A stretch of DNA of 64,000 nucleotides, from the NCBI RefSeq assembly GCF_007680845.1, contig NZ_VEIY01000001.1:752227-816226 (forward strand), read 5' to 3'. The notes under the pieces are model-generated. The model saw nothing but the letters and a program-made list of their open reading frames with translations. It made no database searches and was not told the DNA's origin. Numbering within the stretch: the first letter of the stretch is position 1; every line of letters starts with the position of its first letter. Source of the stretch: Curtobacterium pusillum. GTDB taxonomy: Bacteria; Actinomycetota; Actinomycetes; Actinomycetales; Microbacteriaceae. Shown in pieces: positions 28,648 through 37,188 of this stretch. A program made the position numbers and the translations under genes.

Positions 28648-29130
28648 GTGGCGCGGTTGCACGCTCCCATCCGCATGCGGTGGAGCGACATCGACGCCTA
28701 CGGTCACGTCAACAACTCCGCGATGCTGCGCCTCCTGGAAGAGGCGCGCATCGTGGGGTTCTGGGGTCCGGACCCGGACGAACTCGAGTCCGACGGGTCG
28801 ATGCCGGAACCGATCATCGACGGTCGGCCGGGTTCGGGCACGATGACGGTGATCGCGGCGCAGCGGCTCGAGTACCTCGCGTCCATCCCGTACTTCCGGC
28901 AGCCCCTCGACATCCAGATGTGGATCGGGCGGATCGGGGGCGCGAGCATCGACGTGTCGTACGAGGTGTGGTCGCCGGTCGGGCACGAGCCTGCTGTGCT
29001 CTACACCCGGGCGACGACGGCCCTCGTGATGGTCGACGCGGAGACGAACCGGCCGCGCCGGCTCACCGCGGCCGAGCGGGACGCCTGCGCCCGGTACACC
29101 GAGGCTGCCGTCGAGTTCTCCCGGCCGTAG
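28648..29130 (+). CDS. Acyl-CoA thioesterase of the 4HBT hot-dog fold
   Basis: A 160-residue thioesterase beginning at GTG 28648, one base beyond the ettA stop TGA. RMRWSDIDAYGHVNNSAML is the 4HBT active-site signature with the catalytic Asp and the YGHVNN motif. SIDVSYEVWSP and ALVMVDAETNRPRRL follow in the expected order. Immediate proximity to ettA suggests one transcript. Substrate unknown; relatives act on medium to long acyl-CoA. Confidence 0.88.
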   Translation: MARLHAPIRMRWSDIDAYGHVNNSAMLRLLEEARIVGFWGPDPDELESDGSMPEPIIDGRPGSGTMTVIAAQRLEYLASIPYFRQPLDIQMWIGRIGGASIDVSYEVWSPVGHEPAVLYTRATTALVMVDAETNRPRRLTAAERDACARYTEAAVEFSRP

Positions 29131-29192
29131 CACCCGAGCCCGAGCGGTCAGCCGGTCAGCAAGCCCGAGTCCGAGCCGGTGCGGGCAGCCGG

Positions 29193-30050
29193 TCAGCGCG
29201 GAGCGCGCATCATCCCCTCTTGCGCCACGGACGCGAGTAGCCGGCCGTCCCGCGAGAACATCCGCCCGAACGCGAGTCCCCGGCCGCCCTGCGCACTCGG
29301 GGACTCCTGCGTGTACAGGACCCACTCGTCCGCCCGGCCGTCGCGGTGCCACCACATCGCGTGGTCGAGGCTGGCGCTCTTCACCCCTGGCGTTCCCCAC
29401 GCGAGCCCGTGCCGTCGCATGATCGGCTCGAGGATCGACAGGTCGCTCGCGTAGCCGAGGACGGCGCGGTGCAGGGCGGGGTCCTCGGGCAGGTCGCCGT
29501 CGACCCGGAACCACACGGCCTGGTGCGGGACCTGCTCGCCCTGCACGTCGACGAACACCGGACCCTCGACGTGCCGGAGGTCGATGGACCGCTCCGCCCA
29601 CGCCTGTGCGACGGGGTGGTCGATCGCGGAGAGGATCGACGCGGCCGACGGCAGCGACTCCGGCGCTGGGATGTCGACCGGGAACGGGTCCTGGTGCTCC
29701 AGCCCGTGGTCGGGACGCTGGAACGACGCGATCATCGAGAAGATCGGCACGCCGCGCTGGTACGCCTGGACGCGCCGGGCGGCGAACGAGCGACCGTCGT
29801 GGATCCGCTCGACGCCGAAGGTGATGGGGACGTCGATGTCGCCGGGTCGGAGGAAGTAACCGTGCATCGAGTGGATGTCGCGGTCCTCGATGGTGGTCTG
29901 TGCTGCGACGATGCACTGCGCGAGGACCTGCCCGCCGAAGACCCGGCCGCCGGGGGACCAGTGACTGGCTCCGGTGAGGATCGTCTCGCCCGTGCTCGCG
30001 CCGGTGTCCGACAGTCGGAGGGTCCGCAGGAAGTCCGGTTCGCCGTTCAC
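29193..30050 (-). CDS. tesB: Acyl-CoA thioesterase II
   Basis: A double hot-dog thioesterase of 285 residues that hydrolyses fatty acyl-CoA. The N-terminal domain has GGRVFGGQVLAQ and HSMHGYFLRPGDIDVPITF; the C-terminal domain has ASLDHAMWWHRDG with the catalytic Asp and a WVLYTQESPSAQGGRGLAFG ending typical of TesB. It starts with GTG; TAGACT (30057-30062, minus strand) six bases upstream suggests leaderless translation. Convergent with the smaller thioesterase at 28648. Confidence 0.94.
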   Translation of the reverse strand: MNGEPDFLRTLRLSDTGASTGETILTGASHWSPGGRVFGGQVLAQCIVAAQTTIEDRDIHSMHGYFLRPGDIDVPITFGVERIHDGRSFAARRVQAYQRGVPIFSMIASFQRPDHGLEHQDPFPVDIPAPESLPSAASILSAIDHPVAQAWAERSIDLRHVEGPVFVDVQGEQVPHQAVWFRVDGDLPEDPALHRAVLGYASDLSILEPIMRRHGLAWGTPGVKSASLDHAMWWHRDGRADEWVLYTQESPSAQGGRGLAFGRMFSRDGRLLASVAQEGMMRAPR

Positions 30051-30095
30051 ACGGGCAGTCTACGAGCAGGCTCGGAACGGTAGGATCCGGGAGAC

Positions 30096-30797
30096 ATGGG
30101 CAACTCGTTCACGCTTCCCGACGCAGCCTCGCTCGGAGACCTCCGCACGTACCTCGGACGGGCCGCCCGGATCGAGGACGGTTCCGTCCGGCTGATCGCC
30201 GACTCCGGGGTCCTCGCGGTGTACACGGCGATCCTCTACCCGCTCGGTCTGCTCGACGAGCTGCCGACGGTGCTCGGCCTCCGCACGTTCTCACTCGCGC
30301 AGCCGGCGTCCATCGACGCGGTGGTGCCGCTGGCCTCGCTGCAGGAGCGGCTCCGGGTGCTCGGCGAGACGCACGACGCCGAGCACGCGGACGCTGCCGA
30401 CCCCACCCGGGCGACCCCGATCGAGGTCGAACTCCCGCACGAGGTCCACACCGTCACGTGGGCGGCGATCTCACCGCCCCGCGGCGGCTGGGTCCCGCTG
30501 CCCGACGTCTCGCCGGAGCTCCTGCGCCGTGCGGCGCGCGACGGCATCGCCGAGGTCGCCGACGCGGTACCGACGAACGCGGGCGAGGCGATCGTCCGCA
30601 AGGTGCGCTCCGAGGTCTGGGGCCGACCCGTCGCGGGCATCGAGCACGTCCCCGCCGGTGCCGGGTTCGCGGGGGAGAGCCTCGGGTTCCTCGGACACGA
30701 CCCGGTGCGGCTGTTCGAGACCGGCCCGTGGAGCCGGCTGACGACGTCGCGCGGCCACGTGCTCGTGAAGCGTCGCGCCTGGACCCTCACGTCGTAG
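30096..30797 (+). CDS. Conserved hypothetical protein, 233 residues
   Basis: A soluble protein with no signal or membrane helix. It opens MGNSFTLPDAASLGDLRTYL and contains SVRLIADSGVLAVYTAILYP and a Pro-rich core HTVTWAAISPPRGGWVPLPD, then a helical region and an Arg/Lys ending. GGGAG lies six bases upstream of the ATG. It resembles unannotated actinobacterial proteins of similar length; function unknown. Divergent from tesB and followed by the SDR gene after 16 bases. Confidence 0.7.
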   Translation: MGNSFTLPDAASLGDLRTYLGRAARIEDGSVRLIADSGVLAVYTAILYPLGLLDELPTVLGLRTFSLAQPASIDAVVPLASLQERLRVLGETHDAEHADAADPTRATPIEVELPHEVHTVTWAAISPPRGGWVPLPDVSPELLRRAARDGIAEVADAVPTNAGEAIVRKVRSEVWGRPVAGIEHVPAGAGFAGESLGFLGHDPVRLFETGPWSRLTTSRGHVLVKRRAWTLTS

Positions 30798-30813
30798 GAA
30801 AGACCCACCGACG

Positions 30814-31656
30814 ATGCACGTGTTCCTCACCGGCGCGTCCGGGTACATCGGCTCCTCGGTGCTCCGCGCACTCGTCGCGCACGAGCACGACGTCACCGCG
30901 GTCGTGCGGACGGACCAGAAGGCGCAGGCCGTCCGGGACGCCGGCGGCCGAGCCGTGGTCGGCGACGTCACCGACACCGACCTCGTCCGGCAGCTCGCGC
31001 GCGAGTCCGACGCCGTCGTCCACACCGCCTCGGCGCCGGACGTCGACCCGGGCTTCACCAGGACGGTCCTCGACGCGCTCGTCGGAACCCCCAAGCCGTT
31101 CGTCCACACCGGCGGCATCTTCACGTTCGGCGACTCGACCGACATCTCCGAGCAGTCCCCGGTGTCACCGCCCGCACTGACCGCGTGGCGCGTCCCGAAC
31201 GAGGCGGCCGTCCGGGCGAGCGACGTCCGCACCACGATCATCGCGCCGGGCATCGTCCACGGCCGCGGCGCCGGCATCCCGGCGATGTTCGTCGGCGACG
31301 GCGAGCACGAGGTCCGGCTCGTCGGCGACGGTTCCCAGCGCTGGACGACGGTCCACGTCGACGACCTCGGGGAGCTCTACGTGCTCGCCGTGCACCGAGC
31401 CGAGCAGGACGGGTACGCGGTCGCCGTGAGCGGGCACAACCCGACGGTGCGGGAGCTCGGCGAGGCGGGCGCGCACGGGTCGCCGGTCGTCGCCGAGAGC
31501 GCCGACGCCAGCCGTGCGCGACTGGGCGCCGAGTACGCCGACGCGCTGCTCCTGCACCAGGAGGCGTCCGGCGCGCACGCGCGTGCCGCCTTCGGCTGGG
31601 ACCCCACCGGGCCGTCCCTGGTCGACGACCTGGCGGACGGGTCGTACCTCCGCTGA
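30814..31656 (+). CDS. NAD-dependent epimerase/dehydratase-like SDR
   Basis: An extended short-chain dehydrogenase of 280 residues. The NAD(P) loop TGASGYIGSSVL is at about 7-18, VVGDVTDTDLV gives the acidic strand, and a central STDISEQSPVSPPALTAWRVPNEAA region replaces the usual YxxxK active site, so classic catalysis is not certain. IIAPGIVHGRGAG is typical of the NmrA-like and epimerase subgroup. AGGAAAG precedes the ATG. It may be a reductase of small carbonyl compounds or an NAD-sensor; substrate unknown. Confidence 0.8.
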   Translation: MHVFLTGASGYIGSSVLRALVAHEHDVTAVVRTDQKAQAVRDAGGRAVVGDVTDTDLVRQLARESDAVVHTASAPDVDPGFTRTVLDALVGTPKPFVHTGGIFTFGDSTDISEQSPVSPPALTAWRVPNEAAVRASDVRTTIIAPGIVHGRGAGIPAMFVGDGEHEVRLVGDGSQRWTTVHVDDLGELYVLAVHRAEQDGYAVAVSGHNPTVRELGEAGAHGSPVVAESADASRARLGAEYADALLLHQEASGAHARAAFGWDPTGPSLVDDLADGSYLR

Positions 31657-31664
31657 CCCGACGG

Positions 31665-32141
31665 TCAGTCGAACGTGTTCGTCATGGCGTGCGCGGCACG
31701 GTCGAGGTAGCCCCACAGCTCGGCTTCGTCGAGCGGGGCGAGTCCGAGCGACTCCACTGCCTCGCGCATGTGGAGGAGCCAGCGCTCCCGCGCTTCCGAC
31801 GTGATGCGGAACGGCATGTGCCGCATGCGCAGCCGAGGGTGGCCGCGTTCCTCGCTGTACGTCCCAGGGCCGCCCCAGTACTGCTGCAGGAACGCGGACA
31901 GCCGCCAGACCGCGCCGTCCAGGTCGTCCGCCGGGTACATCGGCCAGATCACGTCGTCCTGCTGGACGCCTTCGTAGAAGCGGCGGACGAGACGGTCGAA
32001 CGTCGGGGCGCCGCCGATGCGCTCGAACAGCGACCCGGTGGCGGACGCCCCGCGCTCACCGACCCGGAGCGTGATCGGCTGCGCGGGCACGCCGCCGCCC
32101 GGCTGCGGGGACCCGGTGGGCGGTGGGGTCGGTTCGGTCAC
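31665..32141 (-). CDS. glbO: Group II truncated hemoglobin
   Basis: A heme protein of 158 residues, cytoplasmic, with an unusual Pro/Gly-rich N-terminal extension of about 35 residues before SLFERIGGAPTFDRLVRRFY. It contains FLQQYWGGPGTYSEERGHP and LRMRHMPF with the proximal His, and RWLLHMREAVES including the conserved Trp of group II globins. These proteins bind oxygen or NO and may protect against oxidative stress. Its start overlaps the stop of the MscS gene (ATGA). Confidence 0.92.
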   Translation of the reverse strand: MTEPTPPPTGSPQPGGGVPAQPITLRVGERGASATGSLFERIGGAPTFDRLVRRFYEGVQQDDVIWPMYPADDLDGAVWRLSAFLQQYWGGPGTYSEERGHPRLRMRHMPFRITSEARERWLLHMREAVESLGLAPLDEAELWGYLDRAAHAMTNTFD

Positions 32142-33211
32142 TGCGGGTCCCTCCCGGCATCGTGGTCGTCGGTCCGGATCGGCTGACCGAGGACGTTCTT
32201 GCGCGTGCGCCGCGGCTTCGTCGGCGCGGGCGTCGGCTGGGTGCGGACGGTCCGGAGCCCGTTGATCGAGGTCGCGTTCTCCCAGCCCTCCGGCATGATC
32301 ATCGCCATCGCGGGCAGTGTCACACCGAGCGCGTCCACGGCGCGCTTGAGCCGCACGCGGAGTTCCCGGCCGACGACGTCGAGCTCCGACGCACGCGTCT
32401 TCACCACGAGGCGGAACACCATGCCGTCGTCGCTGATGGACTGCAGGCCCCAGATCTCCGGCTTCTCCACGATCCGCTGGCGCCAGCGGGGCTCCTGCGA
32501 CATCGTCACCGCCGCGGCGAGGAGGGCGTCCTGCACCGCGTCGATGTCGGTGTCGTACGGCACGGTGACGTCGACGAGCACCCGTGACCAGCCCTGCGAG
32601 AGGTTGCCGACGCGCAGGATCTGACCGTTCGGGACGAACCAGAGGATGCCGTTGACGTCACGGATCTGCATGACGCGGAGGCCGACGTTCTCGACGACGC
32701 CGGTCGCCTGGCCGGTGTCGACGACGTCGCCGACGCCTGCTTGGTCCTCGAGGATCATGAAGACGCCGGACAGCAGGTCCTTCACGATGCTCTGCGCGCC
32801 GACGGCGAGGCCGGCCGCGACGAGCGAGGCGCCACCGACGATGCCGACGGCGGCGTTCGGGATGACGAGCGGGATGATCACGACGAGCGCGATCACGACG
32901 ACGATCACCGTCGCGAGGTTCTCGAGGACGCTACCGAGCGTCCGGGTGCGCTGGACGACGCGCGCAGTCTGGATCGGTGAGGCGATCAGCGCCTGCGTGT
33001 CGGTCGCGCCCTGACGCTTCTTGACGCCGTTCACGACACGGTCGACGATGCCCTTGATCGAGTGCCGGAGGATCAGGCGGAGGACGATCGCGGCGATGAT
33101 CGTGATGACGACGGTGATCGGGATGTGCCAGGTCTCGACGAACTCACCGAAGGTCTGGGTGACGACCTGTGCGGCGTCGGATGGGGTGGGGGTCGGTACA
33201 GCCAAGATCAT
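32138..33211 (-). CDS. MscS-family mechanosensitive channel
   Basis: A small-conductance mechanosensitive channel of 357 residues that opens on membrane tension. Three N-terminal helices (WHIPITVVITIIAAIVLRLI; ATVIVVVIALVVIIPLVI; GIVGGASLVAAGLAVGAQ) end in the pore-lining TM3 with the Gly/Ala packing pattern. QSIVKDLLSGVFMILEDQ and GDVVDTGQATGVVENVGLR are the beta domain. The tail is basic (KPRRTRKNVLGQP). The hairpin at 33232-33271 precedes it, and the globin follows with overlap. Confidence 0.92.
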   Translation of the reverse strand: MILAVPTPTPSDAAQVVTQTFGEFVETWHIPITVVITIIAAIVLRLILRHSIKGIVDRVVNGVKKRQGATDTQALIASPIQTARVVQRTRTLGSVLENLATVIVVVIALVVIIPLVIPNAAVGIVGGASLVAAGLAVGAQSIVKDLLSGVFMILEDQAGVGDVVDTGQATGVVENVGLRVMQIRDVNGILWFVPNGQILRVGNLSQGWSRVLVDVTVPYDTDIDAVQDALLAAAVTMSQEPRWRQRIVEKPEIWGLQSISDDGMVFRLVVKTRASELDVVGRELRVRLKRAVDALGVTLPAMAMIMPEGWENATSINGLRTVRTQPTPAPTKPRRTRKNVLGQPIRTDDHDAGRDPQ

Positions 33212-33231
33212 GATCCGATCGATCGTAGAGG

Positions 33232-33271
33232 GCGGGGTCTTGGCGTTCCGTGAGGAACGCCAAGACCCCGC
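33232..33271. terminator. Perfect 18-bp hairpin after pepN
   Basis: Arms 33232-33249 and 33254-33271 with loop GTGA. It lies 18 bases beyond the minus-strand pepN stop and directly upstream of the MscS gene, so it probably terminates pepN. Confidence 0.85.
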
Positions 33272-33288
33272 TGACCGTCACCGGGTGC

Positions 33289-35868
33289 TCAGTCGTCGGC
33301 CGCCTGCACGCGGAGCGCCCGTTCGGTGCCCGCGAGTCCCTCGGTCACGATGCGCCGCAGGGCCGGGGTCTCCGGGTGCGCCTCGAGCCACGCGACGGCC
33401 GCGTCACGCAGCTCGACCGACGCGAGGGGCGCGGGGTAGAGGCCGGTGATGATGGTGTCGGCGATGTGGTAGCTGCGCTCGGCCCAGATGCGGGTGAGGA
33501 CCTCGAAGTACTTCGGGACGAGGCCCTCGAGCACGACGGGGGAGTTGACGTGCTGGTACCCGATCGTGGTCTGGCGCACGATCGCGTTCGGCAGCTCGGA
33601 CGAGTCGACGAGTGACGAGAACGCGGCCAGCTTGCCCTCGGCGGTCGGGATCGTGGCCCGCGCACGCGCCGCGGCCTGCTCGCCCGACGCGGTCTTGTCC
33701 GCGGCGAGCTCGGCGTCGACCTCGGCGTTGCCGGCAGCGCCCGCGAGCACGAGGCCCTCGAGCAGCTCCCAGCGGAGGTCGGTGTCGATCTCGAGCCCGT
33801 TGAGCGTCACCGCGCCGTCGCGGAGTCCGGAGAGGGTGGCGACGTGCTCGGGCGTGGACACGATCTGCGCGAAGAACTTCGCGAACTGGAACTGCGCGTC
33901 CGACCCGGCCTCGGCGCTCGAGGCGAGCTTCCACAGCGTGTCGCCGACCGTGCGGATCGTCGCGTCGGCCTTCGCCGGCGCCACGTAGTTCCGCGCCGTG
34001 AGGAGCAGCTGCGAGAGCGTCGTGCGGATCGTCGTCGACTCGGTCTCGGTCGCGATGTTGCCGAGCACGAGGCGGACGTAGTCGCTCGCGGGCGACTCGG
34101 CGTCACGCGTGGCGTCCCACATCGCGCCCCAGACGATGGAGCGGGCGAGCGGGTTCGCGATCGAGGCGAGGTGCTCGATCGCGGTGCGCCGGGAGTGCTC
34201 GTCGAGCCGGATCTTGGCGTAGGCGAGGTCGTCGTCGTTGAGGAGCACGAGGTCGCCGCGGTGCACGCCGACGAGTTCGGGGACCTCGGTGCGCGCACCG
34301 TCGACGTCGATCTCGACCCGGTGCGTGCGCTCGAGCTTGCCGCCCGCTGACGCCGTGTCGGCGCCGAACGGGGCGTCCGCGTCCTGCTGGAAGGCGTAGA
34401 CGCCGATCGCGAGTCGGTGCGGGCGGAGCGTCGGGTGGTCGGCCGGGGCTTCCTGCAGGACCGCGAACGAGGTGATCACGCCGGCGTCGTCGACCTCGAT
34501 CTCGGGGCGGAGCGTGTTCACCCCGGCGGTCTCGAGCCAGAGCGCCGACCAGTCGGACAGGTCACGGCCGCTCGTGGCCTCGAGCTCGACGAGGAGGTCG
34601 CGGAGCTCGGTGTTCGAGTGGTGGTGCTTCTTGAAGTACGCGGACACCCCGGCGAAGAACGCGTCGATGCCGACCCACGCCACGAGCTGCTTGAGGACCG
34701 AGCCGCCCTTCGCGTAGGTGATGCCGTCGAAGTTGACCTGGACGTCCTCGAGGTCGTTGATCGTCGCGACGATCGGGTGCGTCGACGGGAGCTGGTCCTG
34801 CCGGTACGCCCACGACTTCTCCATCGCCTGGAACGTGGTCCAGGCCTCGGTCCACTCGGTGGCCTCGGCCGTCGCGATGGTGGAGGCCCACTCGGCGAAG
34901 GACTCGTTGAGCCAGAGGTCGTTCCACCACTTCATGGTGACGAGGTCGCCGAACCACATGTGCGCGAGCTCGTGCAGGATCGTGACGACCCGGCGCTCCT
35001 TGATCGCGTCGGTGACCTTCGACCGGAAGACGTACGTCTCGGTGAAGGTGACCGCGCCCGCGTTCTCCATCGCCCCGGCGTTGAACTCCGGCACGAAGAG
35101 CTGGTCGTACTTCTCGAACGGGTACGCGACGTCGAACTTCTCCTCGTAGTACGCGAAGCCCTTCCGCGTGATGTCGAACACGTACTCGGGGTCGAGGTAC
35201 TCCGCCAGCGACTTGCGTGCGAAGACGCCGAGCGGGATGGTGCGGCCGTCGCGGCTCGTCAGCTCGTCGCGCACGACCTCGTACGGGCCGGCGACGAGCG
35301 CGGTGATGTAGCTGGAGATCTTCGCGGTCGGGGGGAACGCCCACGTCGCGATGTCGCCGTCGACGTGCGGCTCGGGCGTGGGGGAGTTCGACACGACCTG
35401 CCACCGGGACGGCGCCGTCACGGTGAAGGAGAACTCGGCCTTGAGATCGGGCTGCTCGAACACCGCGAACATGCGGCGCGAGTCCGGGACCTCGAACTGG
35501 GAGTACAGGTACACCTCGTCGTCCACGGGGTCGACGAAGCGGTGCAGCCCTTCGCCCGTGTTCGTGTACAGCGCGTCGGCGACGACCACGAGCTCGTTCT
35601 GCTCCTGCAGCCCGTCGAGCTGGATGCGCACGCCGTCGTTCACGGCCGCGACGTCGAGGTCGGTGCCGTTCAGCGTGATCGCGTGCACGGTCTTCGTGAT
35701 CGCGTCGATGAAGGTCGAGGCGCCCGGCGTCGCGGTGAAGCGCACGCGCGTCGTGCTGCCGAACGTCTCCGCGCCGCGGGTCAGGTCGAGCTCGACGTCG
35801 TACGTCTGCACGTCGACGATGCCGGCGCGCTCCTGGGCTTCGATTCGGGTGAGGTTCTCTCCGGGCAC
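33289..35868 (-). CDS. pepN: Aminopeptidase N (M1 family)
   Basis: A zinc aminopeptidase of 859 residues that removes N-terminal residues from peptides in the cytoplasm. GAMEN is followed by the zinc site HELAHMWFGD at about 299-308 with the third ligand Glu in NESFAEW, and the C-terminal ERAP1-like domain fills the second half. Length is normal for actinobacterial PepN. The GTG start at 35868 has GGAG six bases upstream. No operon partner; divergent from the DsbA-like gene across 119 bases, which hold nothing else visible except a GAGCGGGCG motif. Confidence 0.96.
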   Translation of the reverse strand: MPGENLTRIEAQERAGIVDVQTYDVELDLTRGAETFGSTTRVRFTATPGASTFIDAITKTVHAITLNGTDLDVAAVNDGVRIQLDGLQEQNELVVVADALYTNTGEGLHRFVDPVDDEVYLYSQFEVPDSRRMFAVFEQPDLKAEFSFTVTAPSRWQVVSNSPTPEPHVDGDIATWAFPPTAKISSYITALVAGPYEVVRDELTSRDGRTIPLGVFARKSLAEYLDPEYVFDITRKGFAYYEEKFDVAYPFEKYDQLFVPEFNAGAMENAGAVTFTETYVFRSKVTDAIKERRVVTILHELAHMWFGDLVTMKWWNDLWLNESFAEWASTIATAEATEWTEAWTTFQAMEKSWAYRQDQLPSTHPIVATINDLEDVQVNFDGITYAKGGSVLKQLVAWVGIDAFFAGVSAYFKKHHHSNTELRDLLVELEATSGRDLSDWSALWLETAGVNTLRPEIEVDDAGVITSFAVLQEAPADHPTLRPHRLAIGVYAFQQDADAPFGADTASAGGKLERTHRVEIDVDGARTEVPELVGVHRGDLVLLNDDDLAYAKIRLDEHSRRTAIEHLASIANPLARSIVWGAMWDATRDAESPASDYVRLVLGNIATETESTTIRTTLSQLLLTARNYVAPAKADATIRTVGDTLWKLASSAEAGSDAQFQFAKFFAQIVSTPEHVATLSGLRDGAVTLNGLEIDTDLRWELLEGLVLAGAAGNAEVDAELAADKTASGEQAAARARATIPTAEGKLAAFSSLVDSSELPNAIVRQTTIGYQHVNSPVVLEGLVPKYFEVLTRIWAERSYHIADTIITGLYPAPLASVELRDAAVAWLEAHPETPALRRIVTEGLAGTERALRVQAADD

Positions 35869-35987
35869 GGACGCTCCATCTTCGGTGTCCGCGGACGATC
35901 GGTGTCCACGGTGCGGTGTCCCCGCACGGCGTCGTGCACCGGCGGGACGGTGGCTCCCAGCCTAGCGAGCGGGCGTAGGGTCCAAGC

Positions 35988-36647
35988 GTGACGGACACGA
36001 CTCTGGACAAGACGACCGACGAAGCGACCACCACCGAGCGGACCACCGTGGAGTTCTGGTTCGACCCGAACTGCCCGTGGGCCTGGATGACGAGCCGCTG
36101 GGTCGGCGAGGTCGCCGAGCACCGCGACCTCGACGTGACCTGGAAGGTGATGAGCCTCTTCGTGCTCAACGAGGACCAGGACGTCCCGGAGAAGTACAAG
36201 GAACGCCTCAGCGCCGGGCAGGTCTACCCGCGGATCGTCACGGCGGCGAAGCTCCGGCTCGGGCAGGAGATCGTCAAGCCGCTGTACGACGCCCTCGGCG
36301 AGCACATCCACCACCGCCAGGAGCAGGACCCCGAGCAGGTCGTCCCCGCGGTGCTCGCCGAGCTCGGCCTCGACGCCGACCTCCTCGAGTACGCCTGGAC
36401 GGACGAGGTCGACCAGGCCGTGCGCGCCAGTCACAAGGACGGCATCGACCGCGTCGGGCAGGACGTCGGGACCCCGGTCATCGCCGTGGCCGGCACCGCG
36501 TTCTTCGGTCCGGTCATCTCGCCGGCGCCCAAGGGCCAGGAGGCGCTCGACCTGTGGGACGGCGTCGTCGCGGTCGCGAAGTACCCCGGCTTCTTCGAGC
36601 TCAAGCGCTCGCGGACGGTCGGCCCGATCTTCGACACCGCCGACTGA
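35988..36647 (+). CDS. DsbA-fold protein related to mycothiol-dependent nitroreductase, CPWA active site
   Basis: A 219-residue thioredoxin-superfamily protein of the DsbA fold. The FWFDPNCPWAWMTSRW motif aligns with the mycobacterial Rv2466c type, where the active site is CPWC. Here the second Cys is replaced by Ala, leaving one redox Cys. Other matches are VMSLFVLNEDQD, DRVGQDVGTPVI with cis-Pro, and ELKRSRTVGPIFD at the end. Probably cytoplasmic and dependent on mycothiol for recycling. GTG 35988 with TAGGGT six bases upstream suggests leaderless translation. Confidence 0.8.
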   Translation: MTDTTLDKTTDEATTTERTTVEFWFDPNCPWAWMTSRWVGEVAEHRDLDVTWKVMSLFVLNEDQDVPEKYKERLSAGQVYPRIVTAAKLRLGQEIVKPLYDALGEHIHHRQEQDPEQVVPAVLAELGLDADLLEYAWTDEVDQAVRASHKDGIDRVGQDVGTPVIAVAGTAFFGPVISPAPKGQEALDLWDGVVAVAKYPGFFELKRSRTVGPIFDTAD

Positions 36648-36656
36648 CCCGCCCCG

Positions 36657-37175
36657 TCAGGACAGCGGCAGCCGCATCAGCGTCAGGTCGAGCCACCGGT
36701 CGAACTTCCGGCCGACCTCGGGCAGCACGCCCACGGTCGTGAAGCCGAGGCGCTCGTGCAGTGCGATCGACGCGGTGTTGGACGAGCAGATGCCCGCCAT
36801 CATGACGTGCCGTCCCTCGGCACGGGCCTCGGACGTCAGCGCGTCCATGAGCACCGTCGCGACACCGCGACCCCGGAACGCCTCGACGACGTAGACGCTG
36901 TGCTCGACCGTGTGCCGGTACCCCTGGTGGGGGCGGAAGGCGCTGTAGGTGGCGTACCCGGCCACGGCTCCGTCGACCTCGGCCACGAGCACCGGGTACC
37001 CGTCCGCGCGGCGCTCGGCGAGCCAGTCGTCGAAGTAGGCGCGCGGGTGCGGCTCGTCCTGCCAGATCGCGGTGGAGTGCAGCACGGCGTCGACGTGCAG
37101 CGCGTGCACGACGTCGAGGTCGACCGGGGTGCAGTCGCGGATCACGATCCCGTTCGTCGCATATGCTGTCGTCAT
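36657..37175 (-). CDS. GNAT-family N-acetyltransferase
   Basis: A 172-residue acetyltransferase resembling the phosphinothricin/methionine sulfoximine acetyltransferase group. The acetyl-CoA loop is in VYVVEAFRGRGVATVLMDAL, and SFRPHQGYRHTVEHSVYV precedes it. IASIALHERLGFTTVG-like text near the end (NTASIALHERLGF) is motif B. The start codon is shared back-to-back with the divergent regulator at 37174. TACGAT (minus strand, 37183-37188) seven bases upstream suggests leaderless translation. Substrate unknown. Confidence 0.88.
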   Translation of the reverse strand: MTTAYATNGIVIRDCTPVDLDVVHALHVDAVLHSTAIWQDEPHPRAYFDDWLAERRADGYPVLVAEVDGAVAGYATYSAFRPHQGYRHTVEHSVYVVEAFRGRGVATVLMDALTSEARAEGRHVMMAGICSSNTASIALHERLGFTTVGVLPEVGRKFDRWLDLTLMRLPLS

Positions 37176-37188
37176 GTCTCAGATCGTA
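37162..37188. promoter_or_regulatory. Back-to-back leaderless promoters with overlapping start codons
   Basis: The plus-strand gene has TATGCT at 37162-37167, six bases before its ATG at 37174. The minus-strand gene has TACGAT at 37183-37188, seven bases before its ATG at 37175. The two ATGs share CATG, and each -10 element lies inside the other gene's first codons. Such placement leaves no room for 5' leaders. Confidence 0.6.
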
